Numbered from the stretch's first letter, positions 1 to 8,189 are shown. The stretch is DNA of 23,403 nucleotides from CAZUAQ01 sp964618455 (GCA_964618455.1 CAZUAQ010000073.1:1-23403); one strand, 5' to 3'. Numbers and translations are program-made. The notes: generated from the letters alone by a model not told the origin.

Positions 1-1411
1 TGATCATCTGGCGCGTCAGGGCGAACATGATCCCGTGCGTGTCGGCCTTCTGGCCGAACTTCATCTCGTCGAGCTTGCCGTGTTTCAGCTCACCATCGGG
101 CCCGACCTGCTCGAACTGAAACGACCCCGTCATCCGGTAGCGGGTGTGCTCCTTGAAGTCGTTGACGCTGGCGATCTTCGCGATGCGGCGCCAGGCGTCT
201 TCGATGTAGTTGTAGCCCTCCAGCAGCATCTTGTTGGCGATGTTGCTGAGGATGCCGGGAAGACTGGCCGTGCTGAACGCCGCCTGCAGCCAGCCGGTGG
301 CGTCACGCCGAAAGCGCGGCAGCCGCTGACCGGAGGCGAGTTCACAGAACTCCTGGATGCCCAGGCCCCGGAGTCGGTCGGCCGCCTCGAGGACCGGCGC
401 GTCGTAGACCGCCTCGATGCGCGAGTTCGGCATGCCGCTGGCCATCAGCGCCACCGCCTCGAACACCTGCGGGCTGGCCGGACGCGAGCGAGTCTGGACC
501 GCGGGCACCTGCGGGCGCGAGGCGCGGAGCACGTGCAGCTCGGTCTTGCTGGCGTCCCAGCCCTCTTCGATGGCCTGGGCCTCGATGTCGGCATGCTTGC
601 CGGCGCAGATCTTGCGGATCACTTCCACGCGACGGGTCTCACCGGCCATACGCTTGCGCATGTCGATCACGGGATCGTCGTCATCGTCGTCAGACGCCGA
701 CGCGTTGATTTGCGTGGGAGTCGAGGACGTCGGTTCCGGCGTCGAGGCCGGCTTCGACGGCGTTTCGGTCGGCGTTTCCGTGGGCTCGTCGCCTTGGGGC
801 GCCGGGGCATCGGTGGGCTCCGGATTCGACGTGTCCTGCGGTGCAGTCGTGCTGTTTCCTTCCATGGATTCGGTCTCCTGATTCTGGGCGGCGATCCGAG
901 CGCTGGTGCGCGGGTCGGCGCCGCTGTCGACGAACGAGATTTCCTTGAGAATCGCCCGGCGCACCACGTGCAGCGGGCCTTCGAAGTCCTGACCATTCAC
1001 CGTCACACGCTGGCCGTGAGGAATGAACTCGGCCTCCACGACGGCCGCGCCGATACTCGCCTGCCAGGGAAAGCCGTTGACGGCGCTGCGGGCGACGTCC
1101 CGGGCCCACGACGTGTCGCGACTGACGAGCCCCTCGGCAAGAACGCGCCCCTGATCGATGACGACGTGCTGCGTGTGACCGACACCCTGACGCGGGTTGT
1201 GATCGAGGCGGACCGGGATGTCCTGGCGATCAATGGTCAGGCCTTCCAAGTCGACGACCACCGGATGCGGGAAGCCGGAGATGCGCATCGTGCCGCCGGT
1301 GTAAGCGACCATGCGAAACTGCGGCAGCGCCTTCTCGCCTGCGCCGACCGCCTCGACGGTCAGCGGGCAGCGAAATGTGAAGTACTCAGGCGGCTTGCTT
1401 GCGGTCGACAT
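1..1411 (-). CDS. Prohead protease-scaffold-major capsid fusion protein (partial, runs off left edge)
   Basis: The frame is open from an ATG at 1411 to the window edge (470 codons, no stop), so it is partial at its C-terminus. The start overlaps the portal gene by 26 bases and follows GAGGAG. Residues about 10-180 look like a U35-type prohead protease (LDHNP, then FPWQASIG, then ISFVDSGADPRT). Residues about 185-240 are a Pro/Thr/Ser/Asp-rich linker like a scaffold or delta region. From about residue 330 the sequence resembles Mu gpT/major-head proteins (RYRMTGSFQFEQ, KHGKLDEMKFGQKADTHGIM). The protein would assemble the procapsid shell and cut its own scaffold away. Protease, scaffold and capsid in one chain is known in some phages but less usual than separate genes. 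The family call is by eye; the open frame and order beside portal and terminase are directly seen. Confidence 0.88.
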   Translation of the reverse strand, partial: MSTASKPPEYFTFRCPLTVEAVGAGEKALPQFRMVAYTGGTMRISGFPHPVVVDLEGLTIDRQDIPVRLDHNPRQGVGHTQHVVIDQGRVLAEGLVSRDTSWARDVARSAVNGFPWQASIGAAVVEAEFIPHGQRVTVNGQDFEGPLHVVRRAILKEISFVDSGADPRTSARIAAQNQETESMEGNSTTAPQDTSNPEPTDAPAPQGDEPTETPTETPSKPASTPEPTSSTPTQINASASDDDDDDPVIDMRKRMAGETRRVEVIRKICAGKHADIEAQAIEEGWDASKTELHVLRASRPQVPAVQTRSRPASPQVFEAVALMASGMPNSRIEAVYDAPVLEAADRLRGLGIQEFCELASGQRLPRFRRDATGWLQAAFSTASLPGILSNIANKMLLEGYNYIEDAWRRIAKIASVNDFKEHTRYRMTGSFQFEQVGPDGELKHGKLDEMKFGQKADTHGIMFALTRQMI

Positions 1412-2777
1412 CCGTGTCGCTCTCCTCGTCGTCATCCTCAGGTTCCGGTTCCACCGGTTCCGTGATTAGGTCCAATTCACGCATCAGCGCGTGTTCCTTC
1501 GCCCGCTGACGCAGTTCGGTCTCCCAGTCTTTGCCCTGGCGGGCATATTCGGCGGCGAGTGTCGTGGTATTGCTGGCCAGACGCGTGGCCTGCGCATTCG
1601 CCTCTTTGGCTGGATCCACGTGTTCGGTACCATCGAAGAACCATTGATGCGGGACGTCGCGTACGCGCCGCAGCACGGCCAGCTCCGACGTGAGCATCGC
1701 TTCGTCCACCCATATGCGAAGAATGCGATCGAGCACGGCTTCAGCCAGGTGGGCCTGTTCCACACGGATCGACTTGTAGTAGGTCTGATGATCGAGCCGG
1801 CCGGAGGCATAGTTGTAACCGGCGCTGTTGCCGGCAGCGATGTTGAACGGCAGGTTCAGACAGCGCGCAATCTCGTTGAGGATCTCACGCTTGAACTCGC
1901 TGTAACCCGTGCTGGGCTGCTTCGCGTCGATCTGTCCCAGCCGCCAGCCGTCTGGCAGCACGGTGGCCATCCGCTTCTCGAGTTCGACCACGTCCATGGG
2001 CTCGAGGGCCTGGGCTTCGCCGTTGGCCGGGGCGTCGGTGAACAGCACCGCCGCGAAGTCGGCTGCGGTTTCCGCCGCGGCGATTACCGCCGGCGTGAGC
2101 TCAGGGATTCCGCGATGCTGACCCGCCCGATCGGCCCGGAACCAATGGACCACTGCCTGGGCGGGCACGATGTCAAAGCGCGTATCCCACGATTTGATGT
2201 CGCCGGGATGCTGACGCAGGATGGAATAAGTCAGCGGGTTGCCGTATGGATCGAACAGGATGCCATCGACGTCGTTGGGTCTCGGCAAGGCGGAGATGAC
2301 CGGCGAGGCCACGCGGTCCGCTTCGACGAGATGCACGTCGAGTTTGACGGGTGAATCGATGCGCGGATTCGCGGTGAAAACCGCGAAGGCCTCGCCATCG
2401 GTGGACTTGGCCATGCGCATCGTGCGGAGCTTCTCGGCCAGGTTCACCGCCTTCGACCATTCAGCAAATGCCGTCTCTGCTTGGCGGTTAACCTCGTCAA
2501 CGTCGGTCAGCAGCTGCAGGCGTGCGCCTGTGCCGATGCAGTCATTCGCGAGCGTGAGCACGATACCTTTCGCGTAACTGTTGTTGGCAACCTCATAGCG
2601 TGCCCGTTCCCGGAGCTTCTTACGCACTTCGGGTGTGGCCGCTCCGTCGGCCGAGAGTGCGTCGGCCATGGCCCAGTGACGAGCATTCTCCACCGTGGTC
2701 TGGGCGGCGTCGTACCGCGCCCGAACCACTCCCGGGAGAGACCGTCGCGCCTTCCTGGTCTTGCGGAACGGCCACAT
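1386..2777 (-). CDS. Phage portal protein, lambda gpB family
   Basis: This 463-residue protein would form the dodecameric ring at the capsid vertex through which DNA enters and leaves. It matches the lambda portal family in length and pattern: a basic N-terminus (MWPFRKTRKARRS), a central region with HLVEADRV and the turn YGNPLTYSILRQHPGD, then VVHWFRADRAGQHRGIPELTPA, and the C-terminal block EILNEIARCLNLPFNIAAGN. The acidic tail (EPEPEDDDEESDTDVD) overlaps the start of the capsid fusion gene. The ATG shares one base with the stop of the small upstream gene (TGATG), so the two are probably translationally coupled. It sits between terminase and protease/capsid, the usual place. Confidence 0.95.
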   Translation of the reverse strand: MWPFRKTRKARRSLPGVVRARYDAAQTTVENARHWAMADALSADGAATPEVRKKLRERARYEVANNSYAKGIVLTLANDCIGTGARLQLLTDVDEVNRQAETAFAEWSKAVNLAEKLRTMRMAKSTDGEAFAVFTANPRIDSPVKLDVHLVEADRVASPVISALPRPNDVDGILFDPYGNPLTYSILRQHPGDIKSWDTRFDIVPAQAVVHWFRADRAGQHRGIPELTPAVIAAAETAADFAAVLFTDAPANGEAQALEPMDVVELEKRMATVLPDGWRLGQIDAKQPSTGYSEFKREILNEIARCLNLPFNIAAGNSAGYNYASGRLDHQTYYKSIRVEQAHLAEAVLDRILRIWVDEAMLTSELAVLRRVRDVPHQWFFDGTEHVDPAKEANAQATRLASNTTTLAAEYARQGKDWETELRQRAKEHALMRELDLITEPVEPEPEDDDEESDTDVDRKQAA

Positions 2778-2974
2778 CAGGTGGTCCCTCCCGGGCTGAT
2801 CCGCGCGAGCTTGATGCCGAGACCCTTGTTGCGGCTGGCTTTCTTCGATTCGAGGTACTTGTCCGCAGCGATCTGATCGGAGATCGGATGCTGCTCGACA
2901 GAGCCCGAATCGCCGGTGGCCTTCCGTGGCCCGGTGGCATTCTCTTTGATGGAATTGTCGAGCGTATCACTCAA
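2777..2974 (-). CDS. Small gpW-position head protein (hypothetical)
   Basis: A 65-residue hydrophilic protein lying between terminase and portal, the place occupied by lambda gpW (head-tail joining). The start is TTG with GGGGAG seven bases upstream. The C-terminal half (EQHPISDQIAADKYLESKK, then GLGIKLARISPGGTT) looks like short proteins found at this position in other lambda-like prophages. I cannot show homology to gpW itself, so the role is inferred from position only. Its stop overlaps the portal ATG by one base. A 33-bp element repeated elsewhere in the window lies 36 bases upstream of the start and may carry its promoter. Confidence 0.7.
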   Translation of the reverse strand: MSDTLDNSIKENATGPRKATGDSGSVEQHPISDQIAADKYLESKKASRNKGLGIKLARISPGGTT

Positions 2975-3009
2975 GGGTTGGCTCCCCGGACAGTCTTTTG
3001 GTCTCCACT

Positions 3010-3042
3010 ATGCTTATTGCCGCAGACCCCGATTTATTCACA
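3010..3042 (-). promoter_or_regulatory. 33-bp duplicated element, copy 1, upstream of the gpW-like gene
   Basis: This stretch matches 19543-19575 at 28 of 33 positions, including an unbroken 17-base block read on + as ATGCTTATTGCCGCAGA and a conserved end ATTCACA. Both copies lie on the same strand, 36 to 46 bases upstream of a minus-strand start codon in a gap between genes. That fits a phage-specific promoter or operator. No clear sigma-70 -35/-10 pair can be assigned, so the function is inferred. Confidence 0.6.
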
Positions 3043-3084
3043 CGAAAAATCCCCAGAATCAGCAATCGTTCCAGATCTGGTACG

Positions 3085-3267
3085 TTAAATGATTTTTTCG
3101 CGGGTGGTGATGGTTGCGCTGCAGTTTCGACAGCGTTTACGTCGTACAATGCCATCATGGCGAGGGCGTGTGTAGATGGTGAGAAAGTGTCGGCAGCCAC
3201 AATGGCGACAGACCAACCCCGGATGGCGCACAGGTTCAACAACGGAAGTCGTGAGCTTGGTAGTCAT
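3085..3267 (-). CDS. NrdR-like zinc-ribbon mini-protein
   Basis: A 60-residue protein whose ATG overlaps the terminase stop (ATGA). Four cysteines at about residues 20, 23, 46 and 49 form a CxxC...CxxC ribbon. The second half, RRKRCRNCSATITTREKII, resembles the N-terminal zinc ribbon of the repressor NrdR (RRRR..C..C...FTTYER), without its ATP-cone. It lies inside the packaging operon between terminase and head genes, so it could bind DNA during packaging or regulate late genes. Neither is shown. About 110 bases without a gene follow, holding copy 1 of the duplicated element. Confidence 0.72.
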   Translation of the reverse strand: MTTKLTTSVVEPVRHPGLVCRHCGCRHFLTIYTRPRHDGIVRRKRCRNCSATITTREKII

Positions 3268-5528
3268 GCTTTGCCCCGCTGCAATTCCGAGAGCCGGATC
3301 GGGGGACGCGATTGCAGGATGCGCGACTCGATCCCGGCCAGGGTAACCCCTTGAATCGATGCGGCAACGCCGCAACCCACCAGGCAGTCCAACCAGTGGT
3401 TGTCCGGGTGCGTGGCCCGCAGCTTCCATTCGTCCACGGTGCGCCCCTGGGCCATGGCCTTCACGCGATACTCCGACGTCAGGTGGTCGGCGAGCAGGCG
3501 GTGCGTCTTCGCCTCGCGACCAAACAGCGAAAGACATCCCGGATCGCCCATGGCCACGGCCAGGCGGGCATGCACGAACGTCTTCCAGTAGTTCGTATCG
3601 ATCAGTACGTGCCGTACCTGGCGACGGCCGATGGTGTTCGGGATCCGCCAGTGCAGGCCGATCCGGTCGCCGCGCTTCCGTTTGTATTCGCTGAAGGGAA
3701 CGCTGGTCGCGCCGACGTAACGTCCGTGGCTGGGCAGCAGAATGCCCGCGAATGTGCTCTGCCGGCAGAACTGGTAGACGACATCCGTCGACTGGCCCCA
3801 GTTGGCATCGATCAGGCAGCGATCGATCCGAACTTCGGCCCCGTCCTCACGACGAAAAACCTGGGACAGTTTCTCTGTGGTAAGTCTATCGAGGGCGGCA
3901 TAGATCTGGCCCTCGAGACCCGCAGCGTGGACAACGCGGCCGATGGTCGATCCCAGATCCCGCAGCGTAAAGTAAGCCCGTTTCTGTTCCGGCCAGGTGC
4001 CGTAATCGACGATGTAACCGGTAAAGTTCTCCTCCCACGCGCAGAGCATCCAGAAGAGCACCTTCTGCTGCACGTCGATGAACATCGTCAGATGATTGCA
4101 GCCCATCGGGATCTCGCCGGAGCGATAGCCGTTGAGCTTATCGGCGATCTGCTCGGCGGTGAGCATCTCCTCGCCGATCTCTTCGACGATGGGCTCATTC
4201 TGGTACTCAGCGAAAAACGCGGCTTCATCCCGGTAACGCAGGTTCATCGCGTGCTGGATGGCACTGATTTCATCGTCGTTGAACCGCTGGGGCCAGGCGA
4301 TGATGGCGCCGGCATCCATCTGCTCACGATGCTGGCGATAAAAGTCCGTGGCGGCCGAGCCATCACCGTCGTTGCGGAGCGAGTCTGCCCGGAGCTCGGC
4401 GTACCTGGCCCACAGCGTCTCGTTGGCAGGGAACGCGTACACCATCTTCGTTCGTTCACCCTGCCACTCCGGGTGCTTCTCACGATCGAGGATGTTGTCG
4501 GCCATGTCCGCCGGTCGGATGACCGTGCACGCCATCAGCCCGGCGATTTTCTTGCCTGGTCCGGCCATGCCGAGTACATCGCCGGCGAGAATCGCTTCGC
4601 GCCGCTGGCTCTGTGAGGGAGACCATGCCGATTCCGTGGTCTGGGGATCATCCACCAGTACGAGTTGCGGCCGGACCACCTGGCCGTCAGCGCGGGCATA
4701 GTTCTGACCGCGAATGTCCGAACCCTTCATGCCAGAACTGGAGATCACCACGCCGGATGCTTTCGAGCCCGCGATGGTCGGCAACACGATCCGATCCGAT
4801 GCCCAGTCGATGCGTGTCGGCTCGCCCTTGTACTTCTGGCCTTTCTGCCGGTTGGTGATCCGCTCCAGGCACTGGATCGGGTAGGTCACCTCCGGGAAAT
4901 CCGCGTGAAGCAGCGGGTTGGTTTCCAGCCAGATCTTGATGTTCTCAAGCAGGTCGCGGGCGCGTTCCGCGCTGGCGGCGATCAGACAGACGAAGGGCGT
5001 GGCACCGATCAATGCCGACCAGAGCACTGCCGTCTGGCACAACACCGTTTTGCCGCTACCCCGCGGCATGGCCATGGCAAAAAGCCCGCCAGTCCGCACC
5101 GCCTTCTCGATCTTGTCGATCACGCGCAGGTGGTCGTCCGACCAGGGAAAGTAGAACACTTCGGGGAAGTAGGTCTCGCAGAACACACGGAAGGACTCTT
5201 CACTGGCCGCGCGCCGTTGCGGATCGACCACGGCGGGAATCTTGCCGATGTCCTGGGCGGTGCGGACCATCTCCGCGTTCCGCTCGGCCTGGCGGGCCCG
5301 CTGCTCCTCGTAGGTTAGCGGAGTGCTCTTCGGCGTGAAGTACTCCAGAGTCAGCCACGCGGCATAACGAAACAGATCCACCGTACGCGCGTCACCGATG
5401 GTGTAGCCCGCCTGGTTGCGGTGCCGGCGGAACTGCGCTTCGGTCAAGACGCTTCCGCGCCCGGCGGCGTTGATCAACCGCAGGAGATCGGCGGGCCTGA
5501 GCTTTCGTGGGTTAATCCGTGCCGCCAC
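3264..5528 (-). CDS. Terminase large subunit, GpA family
   Basis: This ATPase-nuclease motor would cut concatemers and pump DNA into the prohead. With the GTG start chosen here it has 754 residues, long for the family. Seen motifs are the Walker A PRGSGKT at about residues 155-161, a Walker B LVLVDD at about 289-294, a nuclease-type aspartate in MFIDVQQ at about 485, and a C-terminal THPDNHWLDC. The GTG is preceded by a perfect AGGAGG with six bases of spacing. A TTG at 5564 would add 12 residues and overlap the upstream gene by 53 bases with no clear ribosome site, so I prefer 5528. The gene overlaps its upstream neighbour by 17 bases and the zinc-ribbon gene by 4. Confidence 0.93.
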   Translation of the reverse strand: MAARINPRKLRPADLLRLINAAGRGSVLTEAQFRRHRNQAGYTIGDARTVDLFRYAAWLTLEYFTPKSTPLTYEEQRARQAERNAEMVRTAQDIGKIPAVVDPQRRAASEESFRVFCETYFPEVFYFPWSDDHLRVIDKIEKAVRTGGLFAMAMPRGSGKTVLCQTAVLWSALIGATPFVCLIAASAERARDLLENIKIWLETNPLLHADFPEVTYPIQCLERITNRQKGQKYKGEPTRIDWASDRIVLPTIAGSKASGVVISSSGMKGSDIRGQNYARADGQVVRPQLVLVDDPQTTESAWSPSQSQRREAILAGDVLGMAGPGKKIAGLMACTVIRPADMADNILDREKHPEWQGERTKMVYAFPANETLWARYAELRADSLRNDGDGSAATDFYRQHREQMDAGAIIAWPQRFNDDEISAIQHAMNLRYRDEAAFFAEYQNEPIVEEIGEEMLTAEQIADKLNGYRSGEIPMGCNHLTMFIDVQQKVLFWMLCAWEENFTGYIVDYGTWPEQKRAYFTLRDLGSTIGRVVHAAGLEGQIYAALDRLTTEKLSQVFRREDGAEVRIDRCLIDANWGQSTDVVYQFCRQSTFAGILLPSHGRYVGATSVPFSEYKRKRGDRIGLHWRIPNTIGRRQVRHVLIDTNYWKTFVHARLAVAMGDPGCLSLFGREAKTHRLLADHLTSEYRVKAMAQGRTVDEWKLRATHPDNHWLDCLVGCGVAASIQGVTLAGIESRILQSRPPIRLSELQRGKA

Positions 5529-5733
5529 GCGTCGCCTCCTCGGCCAGAAATGCCACGTAGTCAATCAGGCTGAGCGTCCCGTCGCCGTGCAGCAGGTCGC
5601 CGGCCTCGGCGATGGCGCGCACCTGGTCTTCCGTCACTTGCCGCCGATATGCCGCCGACAAGAGACGGGCCACCTCCGCAATGCTCAGCGCGGTCAGGGA
5701 TTTCGGCGTCGCTGCAATGCCGGCGTCGTTCAT
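5512..5733 (-). CDS. Small-terminase-position protein (hypothetical, possible TerS)
   Basis: A 73-residue protein directly upstream of the large terminase and overlapping it by 17 bases. The ATG at 5733 follows GGAGGGA; a longer open frame to 5829 lacks such a site. The middle (ALSIAEVARLLSAAYRRQVTEDQVRAIAEAG) looks like two helices of a helix-turn-helix, followed by LIDYVAFLAEEA. This resembles the DNA-binding part of small terminase subunits such as Nu1, but it is short and I recognise no diagnostic motif. Position is the main argument for a role in recognising the packaging site. Confidence 0.6.
   Translation of the reverse strand: MNDAGIAATPKSLTALSIAEVARLLSAAYRRQVTEDQVRAIAEAGDLLHGDGTLSLIDYVAFLAEEATRGGTD
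5535..5540 (-). promoter_or_regulatory. Shine-Dalgarno site that decides the terminase start
   Basis: On the minus strand this is AGGAGG, six bases before the GTG at 5528 and inside the coding end of the upstream gene. It supports the GTG over the in-frame TTG at 5564. Confidence 0.7.
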
Positions 5734-5921
5734 GCCTTGTCCCTCCACACATCGCCCCGATTTGGCCGTAAGCCGCATGAATTCAGGCACCACCGAACGC
5801 CCTGTCGCCCGGCGAAAAGAATCTCGCAATTAATGCATATTTCAGAGGGATTTGCCTTCCTTTGTGGCCAAACATGAGGTACATCACATGTGGTGACGCG
5901 AACAACGAAAGGAGCCAAACC
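5734..5921. promoter_or_regulatory. Divergent control region between packaging genes and small plus-strand genes
   Basis: These 188 bases separate the minus-strand packaging operon from the plus-strand operon. They contain an AT-rich patch around 5828-5852 (AATTAATGCATATTT) that could hold a promoter, and a near-palindrome TCACATGTGGTGA at 5884-5896. The latter shares its TCACATG core with the repeated boxes at 19589-19694, which suggests a common regulator. The plus-strand ribosome site GAAAGGAG is at 5907-5914. No -35/-10 pair can be fixed with confidence. Confidence 0.45.
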
Positions 5922-6179
5922 ATGCGAACCACGCGAATCGACGTAGAAGGACGCCCCGGACGCTACGCCACGATCACCCGCCGCCAGGGGGCGGACATGA
6001 TCGAGGTCACCATCCTGACCCCCGAGCATCCCGACGGCCGGGTCCACCAGGTCCAGGCCAACGATCCCGACGACATTTTCTCGATGGCCGAATGCCTCCA
6101 GGAGGTCCTGGACGGGATTCGCGGATGCAGCGGCGACATCGCCGAATACCACATCGTTCTCAAGTACTTCGCAGACTGA
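5922..6179 (+). CDS. Small hypothetical protein, 85 residues
   Basis: First gene of the plus-strand operon. I chose the ATG at 5922 because GAAAGGAG lies just before it; the open frame extends to 5862 without a ribosome site. The protein alternates charged and hydrophobic residues (RYATITRRQGADMIEVTIL) and looks like a small beta-sheet followed by a helix (ECLQEVLDGIRG). There is no signal peptide or membrane segment. I do not recognise the family. It is followed after 21 bases by a similar small gene, as in operons of phage accessory proteins. Confidence 0.75.
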   Translation: MRTTRIDVEGRPGRYATITRRQGADMIEVTILTPEHPDGRVHQVQANDPDDIFSMAECLQEVLDGIRGCSGDIAEYHIVLKYFAD

Positions 6180-6200
6180 ACCAGAAAGAAAGGACGAACC

Positions 6201-6452
6201 ATGACCACGCGAAACAACATGCCGAAAACCGCCCGAGAGGCCTACGCAAGCCACGCTAACGACATCGCCCGCCTTCTGGACTGCATCCAGATGGAGCTCG
6301 ACCGCCACGCCCAAGAGGCCAAGGCCGATCCGAAGAATTGGGGACGCGCCGGCGACGTCGGCGAGGTCCGCCGCCTGCTGGTCGAGACGCTCGCGTTTAT
6401 TTCCAACCGCGAGACCAGCGACATCGAAGAGTTTCTGAACGAGGCCATTTGA
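6201..6452 (+). CDS. Small helical hypothetical protein, 83 residues
   Basis: The ATG follows AAAGGA with eight bases of spacing. The protein is almost entirely helical and charged (HANDIARLLDCIQMELDRHAQEA, then EVRRLLVETLAFI), with no membrane segment and one cysteine. It ends in acidic IEEFLNEAI. I cannot assign a family. Its place between two other small genes with the same spacing and ribosome-site pattern supports it being real. Confidence 0.72.
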   Translation: MTTRNNMPKTAREAYASHANDIARLLDCIQMELDRHAQEAKADPKNWGRAGDVGEVRRLLVETLAFISNRETSDIEEFLNEAI

Positions 6453-6485
6453 AAGCGAGATCCCGAACCCGAAGGAGCACGAATC

Positions 6486-6917
6486 ATGGACGCCACGAAG
6501 CAGAATGATCTTTTCACAGACATCGCCCGCCGCATTCTTTCCATCGACACGCTCGAGCCCCGCAACATGGACGACCTCGATTTCCACGAGGTGTCGATTC
6601 AGAGCGTCGCGAAGGCTCTGCAGGCCGCCTACGACGCGGGCCACAGCGCCGCCTTCGACGAGATGCCCGACGACGAAGGGATGTACGGCGTCGACGCCTA
6701 CGACCTGATGCGCTTCGCCAAGGCCTACAGCGGGCTCGGATCGGCCATCCAGGACCAGCTCGACGACATCCTCGACAGCAACTTCAGCGACATCAACGGC
6801 AACGCCGTCGTCGAGATGGAACGCCACCTGCGCGGGATGAACGAAGAGATCGACGATGCCCTCGACGCCTACGCCGACGAGTGCGACGGGGATGAAGACG
6901 ACGCCGAAACCTGCTGA
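6486..6917 (+). CDS. DUF6900-like acidic protein
   Basis: A 143-residue acidic protein whose N-terminal part (LFTDIARRILSIDTLEPRN, then DLDFHEVSIQSVAKALQAAYDAG) matches my recollection of DUF6900, a short domain common in Planctomycetota and their mobile elements. No biochemical role is known to me. The C-terminal half is very acidic (DECDGDEDDAE), a trait of DNA mimics and of proteins that bind basic partners, but that is speculation. GAAGGAG precedes the ATG. It helps place the host. Confidence 0.72.
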   Translation: MDATKQNDLFTDIARRILSIDTLEPRNMDDLDFHEVSIQSVAKALQAAYDAGHSAAFDEMPDDEGMYGVDAYDLMRFAKAYSGLGSAIQDQLDDILDSNFSDINGNAVVEMERHLRGMNEEIDDALDAYADECDGDEDDAETC

Positions 6918-6953
6918 CGGACCAGACGCGACCATCCACACGGAGACGATGCC

Positions 6954-7217
6954 ATGACCATCGAGATTCGAGCCACAGAATTCAGCAGCGCCGCGGAGGC
7001 CATCCAGTACGCCGACGCCTCGGGCGGTGAAGCGATCCTTTTGAACTGCTGCCGCCTCGTCCTGCGCCAGGCCGAGGCCAAGCGCCTGCGCCGCCTGGTT
7101 GTCCCTCAGGCGGACGCCGAACGTCTGGAAGCCGCTGGCGTCTCGTTCGCGTACCTGCGCGATCACGAGATGCCCGACGGCAGCCATCGGATCATGACCA
7201 TCCCCGTCAACGATTGA
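6954..7217 (+). CDS. Small hypothetical protein, 87 residues
   Basis: The start is supported by GGAGA ten bases upstream. The sequence has a beta-like N-terminus, then SAAEAIQYADASGGEAILL and QAEAKRLRRLVVPQADAERLEAAGVSFAYLRDHE, suggesting an alternating alpha/beta fold of under 90 residues. It has two adjacent cysteines but no zinc-binding pattern. I do not recognise it. It belongs to the same run of small plus-strand genes. Confidence 0.7.
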   Translation: MTIEIRATEFSSAAEAIQYADASGGEAILLNCCRLVLRQAEAKRLRRLVVPQADAERLEAAGVSFAYLRDHEMPDGSHRIMTIPVND

Positions 7218-7233
7218 TCGAAGGAGGTCCGCG

Positions 7234-7449
7234 ATGAAACCCGCAACCATCCAGCTCGTATGCCCGCGATGCCAACGCAAGATGCGCCCGGCACCGCTGA
7301 TGGTGCATGCGACTGATGTTCGTCGGCGGACCTGCCCCGGATGCAGAAGGCGTTGGCAAATCAAGATCACCCCACAAAGCCATCGGGACGGACGGTACGT
7401 CCATGTGGCCGAGTGGATCGAAACCCCTAACAACGGAGACATGCGATGA
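7234..7449 (+). CDS. Zinc-ribbon mini-protein, 71 residues
   Basis: A strong GAAGGAGG precedes the ATG. Two CxxC knuckles (CPRC near residue 10 and CPGC near residue 34) with intervening basic residues make a treble-clef or ribbon zinc site. The rest is basic and aromatic (RRRWQIKITPQSHRDGRY), which fits nucleic-acid binding. Its end overlaps the start of the next gene by four bases (ATGA), so the pair is probably coupled. Partner and target are unknown. Confidence 0.78.
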   Translation: MKPATIQLVCPRCQRKMRPAPLMVHATDVRRRTCPGCRRRWQIKITPQSHRDGRYVHVAEWIETPNNGDMR

Positions 7450-8189
7450 AGAAGAACGACGTCGAAATCGGAGCCACGTACCTGGTGAAGGTCGGCCAGA
7501 ACCTCGTCCCGGTCGTGGTCGTCAGCGAGAACGAGCACGGCGGCTGGAACGGCGAGAGCGCCAAGACCGGCAAGGCCATCCGGATCAAGAGCGGTCAGCG
7601 GCTGCGGAAACGGATGCCCGCCGAGCCGGATCGCGTGGAGGCGGAAGAGACGCAGGGCAGCAGCGACGGTGCTTCCGACGCCCCGCGCGTCCTGGTCTAC
7701 CGGGACGGCCAGGGGAAGGCCTGGCGCTGGATGCTGGTCGGGGCGGAACCTTCCCCCAAGCGCTACATGGCCAAGGATCAGGCGGTACGCGGGGCGAAAC
7801 GCGCCCATCCCGACGCCGAGATCACCGTCGGCGACCCTCCCGCGGCAACGGTCGACACGCCGACCAAACGCGGGAAGGCACCCACCGGTACCTCCTCGGC
7901 CAAACAACGCGACACGGGCGAACACGGCGCGAAACAGGGCCAACGTGACGGCAAGCTCAGCGGCCTGGATGCCGCCGCCCAGGTTCTCGCTGACGCCGGC
8001 GCCCCCATGAACTGCAAGGCCCTGATCGACGCCATGGCCGAACGCGGCCTGTGGTCCAGCCCCAACGGCAAGACGCCGGCCAACACGCTGTACGCGGCCA
8101 TCGCCCGCGAGATCAAGGTGAAAGGCAGCGACAGCCGTTTCGCCAAGGGCGAACGCGGGATGTTCTCCTTCGTCGGGGAGGGCAAGTGA
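7446..8189 (+). CDS. HARE-HTH domain protein
   Basis: A 247-residue protein with a small N-terminal barrel-like part (IGATYLVKVGQNLVPVVVV), a disordered basic and polar middle (residues about 110-170), and a C-terminal HARE-HTH domain (residues about 172-245: LDAAAQVLADAGAPMNCKAL, then MAERGLWSSPNGKTPANTLY, then GMFSF). HARE-HTH is a winged-helix fold proposed to read DNA or modified DNA and is frequent in planctomycetal genomes. It may regulate this operon or mark DNA. It overlaps the preceding zinc-ribbon gene by four bases, and its stop overlaps the next ATG by one base. Confidence 0.85.
   Translation: MKKNDVEIGATYLVKVGQNLVPVVVVSENEHGGWNGESAKTGKAIRIKSGQRLRKRMPAEPDRVEAEETQGSSDGASDAPRVLVYRDGQGKAWRWMLVGAEPSPKRYMAKDQAVRGAKRAHPDAEITVGDPPAATVDTPTKRGKAPTGTSSAKQRDTGEHGAKQGQRDGKLSGLDAAAQVLADAGAPMNCKALIDAMAERGLWSSPNGKTPANTLYAAIAREIKVKGSDSRFAKGERGMFSFVGEGK

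Noticed and set aside
35..1465. Long open frame on the plus strand (476 codons)
   Set aside because: It is the antisense of the protease-capsid fusion and portal end. Its product is low-complexity and arginine-rich, without a ribosome site, whereas the minus strand gives recognisable phage proteins.
5765..5790. Possible third copy of the 33-bp element upstream of the small-terminase gene
   Set aside because: Only GAATT and TGCGGC are shared and their spacing differs, so chance is a sufficient explanation.
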